Assembly: GCF_002911015.1 (NCBI RefSeq)
Contig: NZ_KZ626872.1
Coordinates: forward strand, 1-64,000
DNA length: 64,000 nucleotides
DNA from: Streptomyces populi
GTDB taxonomy: Bacteria; Actinomycetota; Actinomycetes; Streptomycetales; Streptomycetaceae
Direction of reading: 5' to 3'
Shown here in pieces: positions 1 to 8,584 of the stretch; the first letter of the stretch is position 1; each line of letters begins with the position of its first letter. The position numbers and the translations under genes were made by a program. The notes under the pieces were generated by a model. The model worked only from the letters and a program-made list of their open reading frames with translations. It was not told the DNA's origin and did no database searches.

Positions 1-20
1 GCCCCGGAACCTTCCGGGGC
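1..20 (+). terminator. Stem-loop terminator of an off-window gene
   Basis: Nine-base arms GCCCCGGAA and TTCCGGGGC enclose a two-base loop and are followed by GGGTTTT at 27-32, as in an intrinsic terminator read on the + strand. It probably ends a gene to the left of the window. It could also stop minus-strand reading from the ROK gene. No gene is visible between it and position 139. Confidence 0.6.
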
Positions 21-32
21 GCGACGGGTTTT

Positions 33-118
33 GTGGCTGTGGCTGTGGCTGTGGCTGTGGCTGTGGCTGTGGCTGTGGCTGTGGCTGTGGCTGTGGCCGG
101 TGGCTGTGGCCGGTGGCC
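33..118. repeat. GTGGCT hexanucleotide microsatellite
   Basis: Ten perfect copies of GTGGCT run from 33 to 92. Degenerate GTGGCC/GGTGGC copies continue to about 118. The array lies between the terminator at 1-20 and the end of the ROK gene. It is open in one frame as an Ala-Val repeat, but there is no ribosome-binding site, so I treat it as a non-coding simple repeat. Confidence 0.9.
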
Positions 119-138
119 GGCGCCGTGTCGCTCGCGCC

Positions 139-1296
139 TCAGCGGCGCGCGGTCACGGTTCCCTCCACCGCGAACAACTGCTCCTCCACGTGGTCGAGGG
201 CGAGCCGTAGCGCCCCGGTCGCCACGGCCGCTTCCCCCAGCATCGAGAGGGCCACCTTGGGCGGACGCAGGCAGTAGCGCGCCAACTCCGTCCGCAGCGG
301 CTCCAGTACGCCGTCCAGACCGGCCGCCCAGCCGCCGATGACGACCAGCTCCGGGTCGAGGGCGAGGACCAGGGCGGCCACGTCGTGCACCAGGCGCTGG
401 ATGAAGCGGTCCATCGCCGCGCGCGCCCGCAGATCGCCGCCCTTGGCCAGCGCGAACACCTTCGCGACCGCCTGTTCGTCGAGCGGGTGCAACGGCTCGT
501 CCGTTGTCGACAGCAGCGTCTCGGGGGTGACGTCACGGCCCAGCAGGTGCAGCGCGCCGATCTCGCCGGCCGCCCCGCCGAACCCCCGGTGCAGCCGCCC
601 GCCGATCAGTGCGCCGGCGCCCGGACTCAGCCCCGCCAGGACGAACACCACGTCGTCGGACTCGGTGGCCGCGCCCTTCCAGTGCTCGGCGACGGCGGCG
701 GCGTTGGCGTCGTTCTCCACGAGCACCGGGCACTTGAAGGAACGGCTCAGCCGCTCGCCCAGCGGCAGGCCCGTCCACTCCGGCAGCGCCGTGCCCAGGC
801 GTACGGTGCCGTCCGCCTCCACGATGCCGGGGCTTCCCACACCCACCGCGCGCAGGGAGCTACGGGCGACACCCGCCCTGCGCAGCAGTTCGGCGACCGC
901 CACCCGCAGCCGCTCCAGCCGCTCGTCGGCGGACGCCGTCTCGTCCACGTCCTTGGCCGTCGCGCCCATCACGCGCCCGTCCAGGCCCGCGAGCAGCGCC
1001 GCGACGCGGTGCGGGCCGATCTCCAGGCCCAGCAGATGTCCCGCCTCGGCCCGGAACCGGAACCTGCGCGCCGGACGCCCCTGGCGCCGCGCGGCGCCCT
1101 CCTCGGCCGCCTTCTCGACGACGAGCCCGTTCTCGATCAGTCCCTCGACGACCCCTTCGACCGTCGGCCGTGACAATCCGGTCACCCGGGTGATCTCGGT
1201 GAGGGTCGCGCAGTCCGTGGCACGCAAGGCGTGCAGGACCACCGCGGAATTGATCCGTCGCAGCAGAGAGGGATCCCCGCCGGTCAACCGCCCCAA
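139..1296 (-). CDS. ROK-family transcriptional repressor
   Basis: This is a 385-residue cytoplasmic regulator. Residues about 10-65 form a winged helix-turn-helix (LTEITRVTGLSRPTVEG). The rest is a ROK sugar-kinase-like fold with the VENDANAAA active-site region. The Cys-rich zinc motif of many ROK kinases is absent around GEIGALHLLG, so a DNA-binding regulator is more likely than a sugar kinase. The start is a TTG behind GGAGGACGGGCG. ROK repressors usually control sugar uptake or catabolism genes, but no such gene is adjacent, so the target and ligand are unknown. Confidence 0.85.
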   Translation of the reverse strand: MGRLTGGDPSLLRRINSAVVLHALRATDCATLTEITRVTGLSRPTVEGVVEGLIENGLVVEKAAEEGAARRQGRPARRFRFRAEAGHLLGLEIGPHRVAALLAGLDGRVMGATAKDVDETASADERLERLRVAVAELLRRAGVARSSLRAVGVGSPGIVEADGTVRLGTALPEWTGLPLGERLSRSFKCPVLVENDANAAAVAEHWKGAATESDDVVFVLAGLSPGAGALIGGRLHRGFGGAAGEIGALHLLGRDVTPETLLSTTDEPLHPLDEQAVAKVFALAKGGDLRARAAMDRFIQRLVHDVAALVLALDPELVVIGGWAAGLDGVLEPLRTELARYCLRPPKVALSMLGEAAVATGALRLALDHVEEQLFAVEGTVTARR

Positions 1297-1394
1297 CGCC
1301 CGTCCTCCCAGCTAGTACGCGTGTTGGCCGGATCGTACTCGTCGTGGGGAACCCCGGCGAGGGCCGGGGACCCTTTCCCGTTCACGGGCCGCCG

Positions 1395-2057
1395 TCAGCC
1401 CGGCGCCACGAACCCCGACTCGTAGGCCGCGATGACCGCCTGAGTGCGGTCCCGGGCCCCCAGCTTCGCCAGTACGGAGCTGACGTGCGACTTGACCGTC
1501 TCCGTGCCGACGACCAGCCGCGCGGCGATCTCGGCGTTGGACATCCCCCGGGCCATCAGCCGCAGCACGTCCGCCTCGCGCTCGGTCAGCGCGGCCCGCT
1601 CCATGACCGCCCGCGCCGCCGGACTGGCCCCGCCGTCCCCGTGGTCGGCCGCCAACTGCCTCACGGAGGCGGGGAACAGCAGGGACTCGCCCTCGGCCAC
1701 CAGCCGCACCGCGTGCACGATCTCGGCCGGCCGCGCCCGCTTCAGGAGGAATCCGTCGGCCCCCGCGCGCAGCGCCTCGTAGACGTACTCGTCGTTCTCG
1801 AACGTCGTCACCACGAGGATCTTGGGTGGGTCGGCGACGGTCCGCAGTATCGCGCGGGTGGCCTCGATGCCGTCCATCAGGGGCATGCGGACATCCATGG
1901 CGACCACGTCCGGCCGCAGCTGCCGGACCAGCGGGATCACGGCGGCTCCGTCGGCGGCCTCGCCGACGACCTCGATGTCGGGCTGCGCCTCCAGGACGGC
2001 GCGCAGCCCCGCGCGCACGAGGGGTTCGTCGTCGACGAGCAGAACGGTGACCGGCAT
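1395..2057 (-). CDS. LuxR/NarL-family response regulator
   Basis: The 220-residue protein has an N-terminal receiver with the acidic pocket (VDDEP) and phospho-acceptor Asp55 in VAMDVRMP, and a LuxR-type helix-turn-helix at about 155-215 (LTEREADVLRLMARG). Its gene lies 14 bases behind the histidine-kinase gene on the same strand, so the two form a two-component system. The divergent ABC exporter is the obvious candidate target, as in many actinobacterial stress-sensing modules. That link is inferred from position only. Confidence 0.92.
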   Translation of the reverse strand: MPVTVLLVDDEPLVRAGLRAVLEAQPDIEVVGEAADGAAVIPLVRQLRPDVVAMDVRMPLMDGIEATRAILRTVADPPKILVVTTFENDEYVYEALRAGADGFLLKRARPAEIVHAVRLVAEGESLLFPASVRQLAADHGDGGASPAARAVMERAALTEREADVLRLMARGMSNAEIAARLVVGTETVKSHVSSVLAKLGARDRTQAVIAAYESGFVAPG

Positions 2058-2071
2058 CCGGCCAGCGTAGA

Positions 2072-3235
2072 TCAGTGCAGCGGCAGCTCTGCATGCACCT
2101 GCCAGTCGCCTTCGTGCGGGCCCGTCCGGGCGCTGCCGCCCAGCAGCGCGGCCCGCTCCCGTATGCCGCGCAGGCCGCTGCCCCGTCCGGATCCGGACCT
2201 GCCGTCCGGCAGCGGATTGCGGACCTCCAGGGAGAGAGTGCCGTCCCGGACCTCGACGCGGACCCGCACCGGAACGCTCCCGGCGTGCCGGAGCACATTG
2301 GTGAGCGCCTCCTGGAGGATGCGGTAGCCCTCCCTGGACACCGGGCCGGCCACGGTCTCCACCGGACCCGACACCTCGGCGTCCACCTTGGCCCCGGAGG
2401 TGCGCGCCGACTCCAGCAGCCGGTCGGCGTCGGCCAGCGTGGGGCGCCCGCTCACGGGGCGCTCCGCCTCGCGCAGCACCCCCAGGACGCGCTCCAGGTC
2501 CTCCAGGGCGGCCCGTCCGGTCTCCTCGATGGCGGCCAGGGCACGCGCGGTGAACTCCGGGTCGCCGGCCGCGCGCGCGGCACCGGCCTGCACCACCGCG
2601 ACGGTGAGCGCGTGACCGATGGAGTCGTGGAGCTCACGGGCGATGCGGTTGCGCTCCAGGAGCTGCTCGGTGCGCTCCTCCAGTGCGGCGAGCCGCTCGG
2701 TGGGGGAGGGGCCGAGGAGCCGCCGGGCGAGCGCCGTGATGAACTCGCCGAGCCCGACCACCGCGCCGTACAGGGCGATCAGGGGCAGCGGAATCAGCAG
2801 GGCGCAGCTCCAGTGCGGGTCGAGGAGCCGCACCACGGGGTCACCGGACGGCCAGTGGCCCAGGGCCGCCCTGGTGAGGTCGACGGCGAACACGGGCAGC
2901 CACACGGTGACCATGGAGGCCGCCACGCCCAGCAGCAGGCGCGCCTCCAGCCAGAGCACGGTCCGCCACCGGTCCCGCCATCCGGCCGAAGGGGCCACCG
3001 AGAACCCCGGGTCCTTGCCGTCCCGCTCGCCCGGCGCCAGCATGAACCGCGCCTGCACCCCCTCGCCCCGCCGCACGGCCGGGATCAGCCCGAGCGGAAC
3101 CAGCACCACCGCGGGCACCCACGGCTTCGACGAGTCGATGAACAGCCACACGCTGACGAACAGCATCGGTACCCACAGGTGCAGCAGGCGTGTGTACGTC
3201 GTCCCCCACAGCAGCGGGCGCAGGAATCGGGCCAT
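2072..3235 (-). CDS. Sensor histidine kinase (HisKA_3 type)
   Basis: I place the start at the ATG at 3235, giving 387 residues beginning MARFLRPLLWG. The open frame runs further upstream but crosses the divergent promoter and the ABC gene. There are four to five membrane segments in residues 1-170. A HisKA_3 dimerisation box follows (RNRIARELHDSIGHALTV, His near 200), then an HATPase domain with LTNVLRHAG as the N box and a GRGSGLRGIRERA lid. It is translated just before the response regulator and should phosphorylate it. The signal is unknown. Confidence 0.9.
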   Translation of the reverse strand: MARFLRPLLWGTTYTRLLHLWVPMLFVSVWLFIDSSKPWVPAVVLVPLGLIPAVRRGEGVQARFMLAPGERDGKDPGFSVAPSAGWRDRWRTVLWLEARLLLGVAASMVTVWLPVFAVDLTRAALGHWPSGDPVVRLLDPHWSCALLIPLPLIALYGAVVGLGEFITALARRLLGPSPTERLAALEERTEQLLERNRIARELHDSIGHALTVAVVQAGAARAAGDPEFTARALAAIEETGRAALEDLERVLGVLREAERPVSGRPTLADADRLLESARTSGAKVDAEVSGPVETVAGPVSREGYRILQEALTNVLRHAGSVPVRVRVEVRDGTLSLEVRNPLPDGRSGSGRGSGLRGIRERAALLGGSARTGPHEGDWQVHAELPLH

Positions 3236-3267
3236 CGCGCCATCGTGCCAGGGGGCACCGACGGCGG

Positions 3268-3311
3268 ACCTCCCCCGGGCGGGGGAGACGATCTCCACCC
3301 GTGGGGGAGGT
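3268..3311. promoter_or_regulatory. Inverted repeat in divergent kinase/ABC promoter
   Basis: The 108-base gap between the two divergent starts contains ACCTCCCCC (3268-3276) and its exact complement GGGGGAGGT (3303-3311), with another GGGGGAG between them at 3282-3288. This is a plausible binding site for the LuxR-type regulator and would control both transcription units. The assignment rests on symmetry and position only. Confidence 0.5.
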
Positions 3312-3343
3312 GGACACCGGTGCCCGGCGGCCAGGCTGTGCCC

Positions 3344-4273
3344 ATGACCAGCATCGACGTCCAAGACCTGACCAAGGAGTACGGCACCCGGCGCGCGGTG
3401 GACCACCTGTCCTTCAGCGTCCTCCCGGGCCGCGTCACCGGATTCCTCGGCCCCAACGGCGCCGGGAAGTCCACCACCATGCGGCTCGTCCTGGGCCTGG
3501 ACCGGCCCACCTCCGGCACCGCCACCATCGGGGGCCGCGCGTACGCCGCCCTCGAGGAGCCGCTGCGGAAGGTGGGCGCCCTCCTCGACGCGGGCGCCGC
3601 GCACGGCTCGCGGACCGCCCGGAACCACCTGAGGGCGCTCGCCGCCACCAACCGCATCCCCGAACGCCGGGTCGACGAGGTGCTGGAGGAGACGGGCCTC
3701 GCCCCGGTGGCCCGCCGCCGGGTCAAGACGTACTCCCTGGGCATGCGCCAGCGTCTGGGCATCGCGGCCGCCCTCCTCGGCGACCCGCCCGTGGTGCTCC
3801 TCGACGAACCGTCGAACGGGCTGGACCCGGAGGGGATCATCTGGATCCGGGAGCTGCTGCGCCGGCTGGCCCGCGAGGGGCGCACCGTCCTCGTCTCCAG
3901 CCACCTCATGAACGAGACCGCCTCCTTCGCCGACCAGCTCGTCGTCCTCGGCCGCGGCAGGCTCCTGGCCGACATGCCGATGCGCGAGTTCATCGACGCA
4001 CGCGTACAGCCCCGTGTCCGGGTGCGCGGCACGGACAGCCGCGCGCTCGGGAACCTGCTCGCGGAACACGGCATCGAGGCCGCCGAGGGCGAGGAGGGCC
4101 GCTGGACCGCGCTGGACGCGCGACCGGAGGACATCGGCCGTCTGACCGCGGCCGCCGGCCTCACCGTTCTCGAACTCGCTGCGGAGGAGGGCACGCTGGA
4201 ACAGGCCTACCTGGACCTGACCGCCACCGAGACCGAGTTCGCCGCCGCCCCCGTTCAGCCTCAGGAGGCCTGA
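3344..4273 (+). CDS. ABC transporter ATP-binding protein
   Basis: The 309-residue nucleotide-binding subunit has Walker A GPNGAGKST near residue 40, signature YSLGMRQRLG and Walker B VVLLDEPSNGLDP. It resembles the drug/bacteriocin exporter ATPases of the DrrA/BcrA group, which have a C-terminal extension after the ATPase core, as here. The ATG at 3344 is the first start after the divergent promoter. The permease gene begins two bases after its stop, so they are translated together. The partner two-component system suggests inducible export or envelope-stress resistance, but the substrate is unknown. Confidence 0.92.
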   Translation: MTSIDVQDLTKEYGTRRAVDHLSFSVLPGRVTGFLGPNGAGKSTTMRLVLGLDRPTSGTATIGGRAYAALEEPLRKVGALLDAGAAHGSRTARNHLRALAATNRIPERRVDEVLEETGLAPVARRRVKTYSLGMRQRLGIAAALLGDPPVVLLDEPSNGLDPEGIIWIRELLRRLAREGRTVLVSSHLMNETASFADQLVVLGRGRLLADMPMREFIDARVQPRVRVRGTDSRALGNLLAEHGIEAAEGEEGRWTALDARPEDIGRLTAAAGLTVLELAAEEGTLEQAYLDLTATETEFAAAPVQPQEA

Positions 4274-4275
4274 CC

Positions 4276-5001
4276 ATGTCCTTCGCACCCGCACTCCGCG
4301 CGGAACTGATCAAGATCCGGACCCTGCGCCCGCTCCTGTGGGGGCTGCTCGCCGTCCTCGCGGCCACGGTGGCGTTCTCGGCACTCGCCGGGCTCGACGA
4401 CTCGGCCGACCCGGACTTCGACCCGCTCTTCTCGGCGTTCTTCGGCGTCAGCTTCGGCCAGATCGCGGCCATCACCTTCGGAGCCCAGGCGGTCTCGGCC
4501 GAGTACCAGGGCGGCGCGCTGCGCGTCTCGCTGGCGGCGGTTCCCGGCCGGGGGCGCTGGTTCCTGGCCAAGACGGTGGCCATCGGCGCCCCGGCCCTAG
4601 GCATCGGCCTGGTCACCGGCGTGGCCGGCCTGGTCGTGGGGACGTCCGTGCTCGGTTCCCGGGCGGACGCACTGACCTGGGCGGAAGAACTCCGGGGAGT
4701 GGTCGGCTGCGCGGTCTACCTGATGCTCATGGCCCTCTTCGCGGCGGGCCTGGCGGCCGTCCTGCGCAGCGGGGTCGCCACGCTGAGCATCCTGATCCCG
4801 TTCCTGCTGATCGTGTCCTTCGTCGTCGGGAACGCGTCCGGGAGCGTGGCGGACTTCCTGCCGGACAAGGCAGGCCAGACGGTCCTGCACGAGACGTGGG
4901 ACGGCGCCCTGGGACCCTGGAGCGGGCTCGCCGTGACCGCGCTGTGGACCGCCGCGGCGCTGGGCGCGGGCGCGTGGTGCGTCCGGCGCAGGGACGCGTG
5001 A
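4276..5001 (+). CDS. ABC-2 type transporter permease
   Basis: The 241-residue integral membrane protein has about six hydrophobic segments (for example LRPLLWGLLAVLAATVAFSAL and LSILIPFLLIVSFVVGN). It is a typical ABC-2 export permease and partners the preceding ATPase. The ATG at 4276 follows AGGAGG within the end of the ATPase gene. An 18-base-arm terminator lies 25 bases after the stop. Confidence 0.9.
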   Translation: MSFAPALRAELIKIRTLRPLLWGLLAVLAATVAFSALAGLDDSADPDFDPLFSAFFGVSFGQIAAITFGAQAVSAEYQGGALRVSLAAVPGRGRWFLAKTVAIGAPALGIGLVTGVAGLVVGTSVLGSRADALTWAEELRGVVGCAVYLMLMALFAAGLAAVLRSGVATLSILIPFLLIVSFVVGNASGSVADFLPDKAGQTVLHETWDGALGPWSGLAVTALWTAAALGAGAWCVRRRDA

Positions 5002-5025
5002 GCGCGCCGGTTCCACGGCGCCCCG

Positions 5026-5066
5026 CCTCCGGTCGGGGACGGCGAACCGCCGTCCCCGACCGGAGG
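5026..5066. terminator. Bidirectional terminator, 18-bp perfect stem
   Basis: CCTCCGGTCGGGGACGGC (5026-5043) pairs perfectly with 5049-5066 around a five-base loop. It sits between the convergent permease and mug genes and can end both transcripts. There is no U-tract, as is usual for Streptomyces hairpin terminators. Confidence 0.8.
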
Positions 5067-5096
5067 TCCCGGTCACGGTGGGGGACCCGCCACGGC

Positions 5097-5600
5097 CTAC
5101 CGGGGCCGGACCGCGGCCTCCCGCAGCCGGCCGAACTCCTCGGCCATCGTCGCGGCCGTCCAGTGCGCGTTGAGCCCGCTGGGGTTGGGCAGGACCCACA
5201 CCCGGCTCGACCCGATCGTCCGCTCCTGGGGACCGATACGGGCCCCGCGGTCGCCGAAGGCCGCCCGGTACGCGGTCACCCCCACCACGGCCAGCCACCC
5301 GGGGCGGAGCCGTTCCACCTTCTCGGCGAGCAGCCGCCCGCCCTCGCGGTACTCCTCGGCGCTCAGCTCGTCGGCCCGGGCGGTCGCCCGGGCCACCACG
5401 TTGGTGATGCCGAGTCCGTAGGAGAGCAGCTCGTCCTGCTCGGAGGGCCGCAGGAGCCGGGGGGTGAACCCGGAAAGGTGCAGCACGGGCCAGAACCGGT
5501 TGCCGGGCCGGGCGAAGTGATGGCCGGTGGCCGCCGTCATCAGACCCGGATTGATGCCGCAGAAAAGCACCGAGAGGCCGTCCGCGACGACATCCGGCAC
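5097..5600 (-). CDS. mug: G/U mismatch-specific DNA glycosylase (Mug/TDG)
   Basis: This is a single-domain uracil/thymine-DNA glycosylase of the MUG family, which removes uracil or thymine mispaired with guanine. The family active-site motif FCGINPGL lies at residues 13-20, and the second motif VLPNPSGLNAHW near 137. The GTG at 5600 gives 167 residues. The frame continues upstream as LTRADLEAARDRL, matching the usual family N-terminus, to a CTG at 5648 that overlaps the purB stop codon (CTGA). Translation may therefore start at that non-standard CTG, giving 183 residues. Confidence 0.9.
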   Translation of the reverse strand: MPDVVADGLSVLFCGINPGLMTAATGHHFARPGNRFWPVLHLSGFTPRLLRPSEQDELLSYGLGITNVVARATARADELSAEEYREGGRLLAEKVERLRPGWLAVVGVTAYRAAFGDRGARIGPQERTIGSSRVWVLPNPSGLNAHWTAATMAEEFGRLREAAVRPR

Positions 5601-5644
5601 GAGCCGGTCGCGGGCGGCCTCCAGGTCCGCTCGGGTGAGCCTGG

Positions 5645-7087
5645 TCAGAGGATCGCTCCGGGCGTGTAGCCCGCGGCCTCCGGGTGCTGCTTCACGATCT
5701 CCTCGACACGGCCGACGACGACGGTCACATGGTCGGCCGCGGCCCCCGTGAAGGACAGCTTGTCGGCCATCAGCTCGTCGAGCTGCGCGCGGTCCAGCGG
5801 GATCCGCTCGTCCGCGGCGAGCTTGTCGAGCAGCTCGTTGCGCTCGGCGCCCTGCTCGCGCATGGCGAGCGCGGAGGCGACGGCGTTCTCCTTGATCGCC
5901 TCGTGGGCGACCTCACGGCCGACACCGGCGCGCACCGCGCCCATCAGGACCTTGGTCGTCGCGAGGAACGGCAGGTAGCGGTCCAGTTCGCGGGCCACGA
6001 CGGCGGGGAAGGCGCCGAACTCGTCGAGGACGGTCAGGAAGGTCTCCAGCAGACCGTCCAGTGCGAAGAACGCGTCCGGCAGCGCGACGCGGCGCACCAC
6101 CGAGCACGACACGTCGCCCTCGTTCCACTGGTCGCCGGCCAGCTCGCCGGTCATCGACGCGTAGCCGCGCAGGATGACCATCAGGCCGTTGACGCGCTCG
6201 CAGGAGCGGGTGTTCATCTTGTGCGGCATCGCGGAGGAGCCGACCTGGCCGGGCTTGAAGCCCTCGGTGACCAGCTCGTGCCCGGCCATGAGCCGGATCG
6301 TCTTGGCCGTCGAGGACGGGGCGGCCGCCAGCTGCACCAGCGCGGTCACGACGTCGTAGTCCAGGGAACGGGGGTAGACCTGGCCGACGGAGGTGAAGGC
6401 CTGCGAGAAGCCGAGGTGCCCGGCGATCCGCTGCTCCAGGTCGGCGAGCTTGGCCGCGTCGCCGCCCAGCAGGTCGAGCATGTCCTGGGCCGTGCCGACC
6501 GGGCCCTTGATGCCGCGCAGCGGGTAGCGGCCGAGGAGCTCCTCGAGGCGGCCGTACGCGACGAGCATCTCGTCCGCGGCGGTCGCGAAGCGCTTGCCCA
6601 GGGTGGTGGCCTGCGCGGCCACGTTGTGGGAGCGGCCGGCCATGACCAGCTCGGCGTACTCGCCGGCGAGCTTGGCCAGGCGGGCGAGGACCGCCACCGT
6701 GCGGTCGCGCACCAGCTCCAGCGAGAGGCGGATCTGTAGCTGCTCGACGTTCTCGGTGAGGTCGCGGGACGTCATGCCCTTGTGCACGTGCTCGTGGCCG
6801 GCGAGGTCGTTGAACTCCTCGATCCGCGCCTTCACGTCGTGCCGGGTGACCTTCTCGCGCTCGGCGATGGAGGCGAGGTCGACCTGGTCGAGGACGCGCT
6901 CGTAGTCGGCGATCGCGGCGTCCGGCACCTCGATCCCGAGGTCCTTCTGGGCCCGCAGCACGGCGAGCCAGAGCTGACGCTCCAGCTTGACCTTCTGCTC
7001 GGGGGACCAGAGCGTGGCGAGCTCGGCGGAGGCGTAGCGTCCGGCGAGAACGTTGGGGATACGGGGCTTTGCAGGCGCGGCAGTCAC
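5645..7087 (-). CDS. purB: Adenylosuccinate lyase
   Basis: PurB catalyses two fumarate-eliminating steps in purine synthesis: SAICAR to AICAR and adenylosuccinate to AMP. The GTG start at 7087 gives 480 residues beginning VTAAPAKPRIPNVLAG, the usual actinobacterial length. The fumarase/aspartase signature is seen in GSSAMPHKMNTRSCE, the flexible catalytic-Ser loop, and TSRDLTENVEQLQ. Longer frames upstream are not supported. There is no ribosome-binding site before the GTG, and a possible -10 lies only eight bases upstream, so the mRNA may be leaderless. mug follows directly. Confidence 0.95.
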   Translation of the reverse strand: MTAAPAKPRIPNVLAGRYASAELATLWSPEQKVKLERQLWLAVLRAQKDLGIEVPDAAIADYERVLDQVDLASIAEREKVTRHDVKARIEEFNDLAGHEHVHKGMTSRDLTENVEQLQIRLSLELVRDRTVAVLARLAKLAGEYAELVMAGRSHNVAAQATTLGKRFATAADEMLVAYGRLEELLGRYPLRGIKGPVGTAQDMLDLLGGDAAKLADLEQRIAGHLGFSQAFTSVGQVYPRSLDYDVVTALVQLAAAPSSTAKTIRLMAGHELVTEGFKPGQVGSSAMPHKMNTRSCERVNGLMVILRGYASMTGELAGDQWNEGDVSCSVVRRVALPDAFFALDGLLETFLTVLDEFGAFPAVVARELDRYLPFLATTKVLMGAVRAGVGREVAHEAIKENAVASALAMREQGAERNELLDKLAADERIPLDRAQLDELMADKLSFTGAAADHVTVVVGRVEEIVKQHPEAAGYTPGAIL

Positions 7088-7095
7088 GTGTACGG

Positions 7096-7101
7096 AGCAT
7101 A
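7096..7101 (-). promoter_or_regulatory. Possible -10 box of a leaderless purB mRNA
   Basis: The minus strand reads TATGCT eight bases before the purB GTG. This fits a -10 hexamer placing transcription start at or next to the start codon. No convincing -35 is seen. The rest of the gap 7102-7373 holds no gene that I can support. Confidence 0.35.
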
Positions 7102-7373
7102 CCGGCTGTTCGGCGCGGGTTCTGTTGTGTCCGCGGCGCCCCGGACGCGCGGGTCGGGGCGGAGCGGCACCCCCCGGCGGACCGGGGTGTGCGTGAGAGG
7201 CGCGGGGACGGGACGGAGGTGCCGCGCGCGGGCGCGCACCACAGACCGCGTCGTCGCTCCTGCCGTCCGCCGGTGGTCCCGGCGGAAAGACGCTCGATTC
7301 CTTTGAACAGAGGGGAGTCGTTCGCCGTATTGATGGACGGATGTCGTGATGGAACGTTTTCGCAGGGTCGTGT

Positions 7374-7949
7374 TCAGGATCCAGAACGCGGGGGGCGGCT
7401 TCCGTACCCCGCTTGGGCGTGCGGATCGGGGTGGGACTGCTCGCTGCCGACAACAGCGCGCAGACCCCCGTACGTCTTCGAGGTGAACCGGTCGTGGGCG
7501 AAGGTGAGCTCTGCCGTGATCAGCTGGTTGCGCTCGTCGTTGACTTCCTCGATCTCCTGCATGAGCTCGGAGTTCTTGGCGCGCAGTGCCGTGTTCGCGT
7601 TCCGCGCCTCGTCGAGGGCTCGGGCATGACTGCCGAGTCTGATGGCTGTGATGGTGGCCCTGCGGGCCATGGCCTTCTCTCGCTGGGACAGGTCCTGTTC
7701 GCGTCTGTGCATGTCCAGCTCAAGGCGTTGTCGGTGTTCCGCCAGGATGCTGAGATCATGCCGTGTGCGGGCCTCGACCTGTCTGACCGTGCGGCGGAGA
7801 AGGGCAGCAAGTGCCCCTGCCACGCCCATGGTTAACAGGCCGATCCCGACTGTCGCCAACTCCCATGTATGGTGCCGGACGCCCATGCCCACGAATGTCC
7901 AGCCGGCTGTGCAGCTGGCGGCGGACGCGAGTGCCAGTCTGTACGCCAC
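7374..7949 (-). CDS. Membrane-anchored coiled-coil protein with TTA codon
   Basis: I do not recognise a named family. The 191-residue protein has two N-terminal hydrophobic segments (about 4-22 and 29-52), a long charged heptad-like stretch at about 58-150 suggesting a coiled coil in the cytoplasm, and a polar tail. Leu40 is encoded by TTA (7833-7835), the rare Streptomyces codon read by the bldA tRNA, so its translation may be developmentally timed. It lies 6 bases after the XRE regulator on the same strand and is probably co-transcribed with it. Base composition is lower in GC than the neighbouring core genes. Confidence 0.7.
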   Translation of the reverse strand: MAYRLALASAASCTAGWTFVGMGVRHHTWELATVGIGLLTMGVAGALAALLRRTVRQVEARTRHDLSILAEHRQRLELDMHRREQDLSQREKAMARRATITAIRLGSHARALDEARNANTALRAKNSELMQEIEEVNDERNQLITAELTFAHDRFTSKTYGGLRAVVGSEQSHPDPHAQAGYGSRPPRSGS

Positions 7950-7955
7950 GTTTCG

Positions 7956-8432
7956 TTACCCCCTTGCAGTGGCCCCCCGGTTGTCGTCGGCGTCGAGATC
8001 CTTCTGGAGCTCGATAGCTTGGACGATGTTCCCGCTGAGCATTGTGCGGATTCTGAGATCAGTGATGCCCCATGCGTCCATTGCCTCCTCCGGGGTGAGT
8101 GTTACTGAGGCTACCCTCCGTGTCGCAGGCTGAGGCCCGTGTTCCGGTGGAAGCATGCCGCTGTTCACCAACATCTCTCGCTGGTCGAGGCCGAGTACTG
8201 ACGCCCAGGTGGTCAGTTGCGAGGGAAGGGGGAGGGTTTTTCCTTCCAGTGTCCTGCTGATCGTCGTCAGGCTCACTCCAATCGAGATGGCCAGTTGGGC
8301 CCGGCCACCGGCTCGTGGACGGACGTCGTACCCGGCCGCTGTCGCGGCGTTCGTGAGGTACTCGCCCACCCTCCTTGCGAGAGCTTGTCGCTCACCGCGG
8401 GACTCGTGGGGGGACTCTTCCATGCTCCGCAT
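7956..8432 (-). CDS. XRE-type helix-turn-helix regulator
   Basis: The ATG at 8432 gives 158 residues beginning MRSMEESPHE; a second in-frame ATG at 8423 is also possible. Residues about 15-90 form a Cro/C1-type helix-turn-helix (QLAISIGVSLTTISRTLEGK). The C-terminal half has no recognised domain. The frame is open further upstream, but that stretch contains the operator-like repeats. It heads a two-gene unit with the membrane coiled-coil protein and is probably autoregulated through the sites at 8453-8652. Confidence 0.8.
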   Translation of the reverse strand: MRSMEESPHESRGERQALARRVGEYLTNAATAAGYDVRPRAGGRAQLAISIGVSLTTISRTLEGKTLPLPSQLTTWASVLGLDQREMLVNSGMLPPEHGPQPATRRVASVTLTPEEAMDAWGITDLRIRTMLSGNIVQAIELQKDLDADDNRGATARG

Positions 8433-8452
8433 GTTTCGGAGAGTAGCGCGCG

Positions 8453-8481
8453 TGTATGCAACTTGCACGCGACTTGCATGC
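8453..8481. promoter_or_regulatory. Direct-repeat operator next to XRE start
   Basis: ACTTGCACGC (8461-8470) and ACTTGCATGC (8472-8481) are direct repeats with an 11-base period, so they lie on the same face of the helix. They are preceded by GTATGCA. They begin about 20 bases upstream of the XRE start, a position suited to repression. Confidence 0.6.
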
Positions 8482-8584
8482 GTGCATCTTCGCAGGTCAA
8501 TAGGTGTTTGGGTGTCGTGCCAGGCCACGGGGGACGGCTCGCACTCCAGTTCCCGGCAAAAAGTCTCGCCGTCATCCGGGCGAA

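Noticed and set aside
33..341. 102-residue Ala-Val repeat protein
   Set aside because: It is a translation of the GTGGCT microsatellite running into the antisense of the ROK gene, with no ribosome-binding site.
2075..3343. Long upstream extension of the ABC ATPase frame
   Set aside because: It runs through the histidine-kinase gene on the other strand and the divergent promoter. It is a high-GC shadow frame; the ATG at 3344 matches the family start.
3236..4294. Upstream extension of the histidine-kinase frame
   Set aside because: It overlaps the whole ABC ATPase gene and has no similarity to kinases; the membrane domain starts at 3235.
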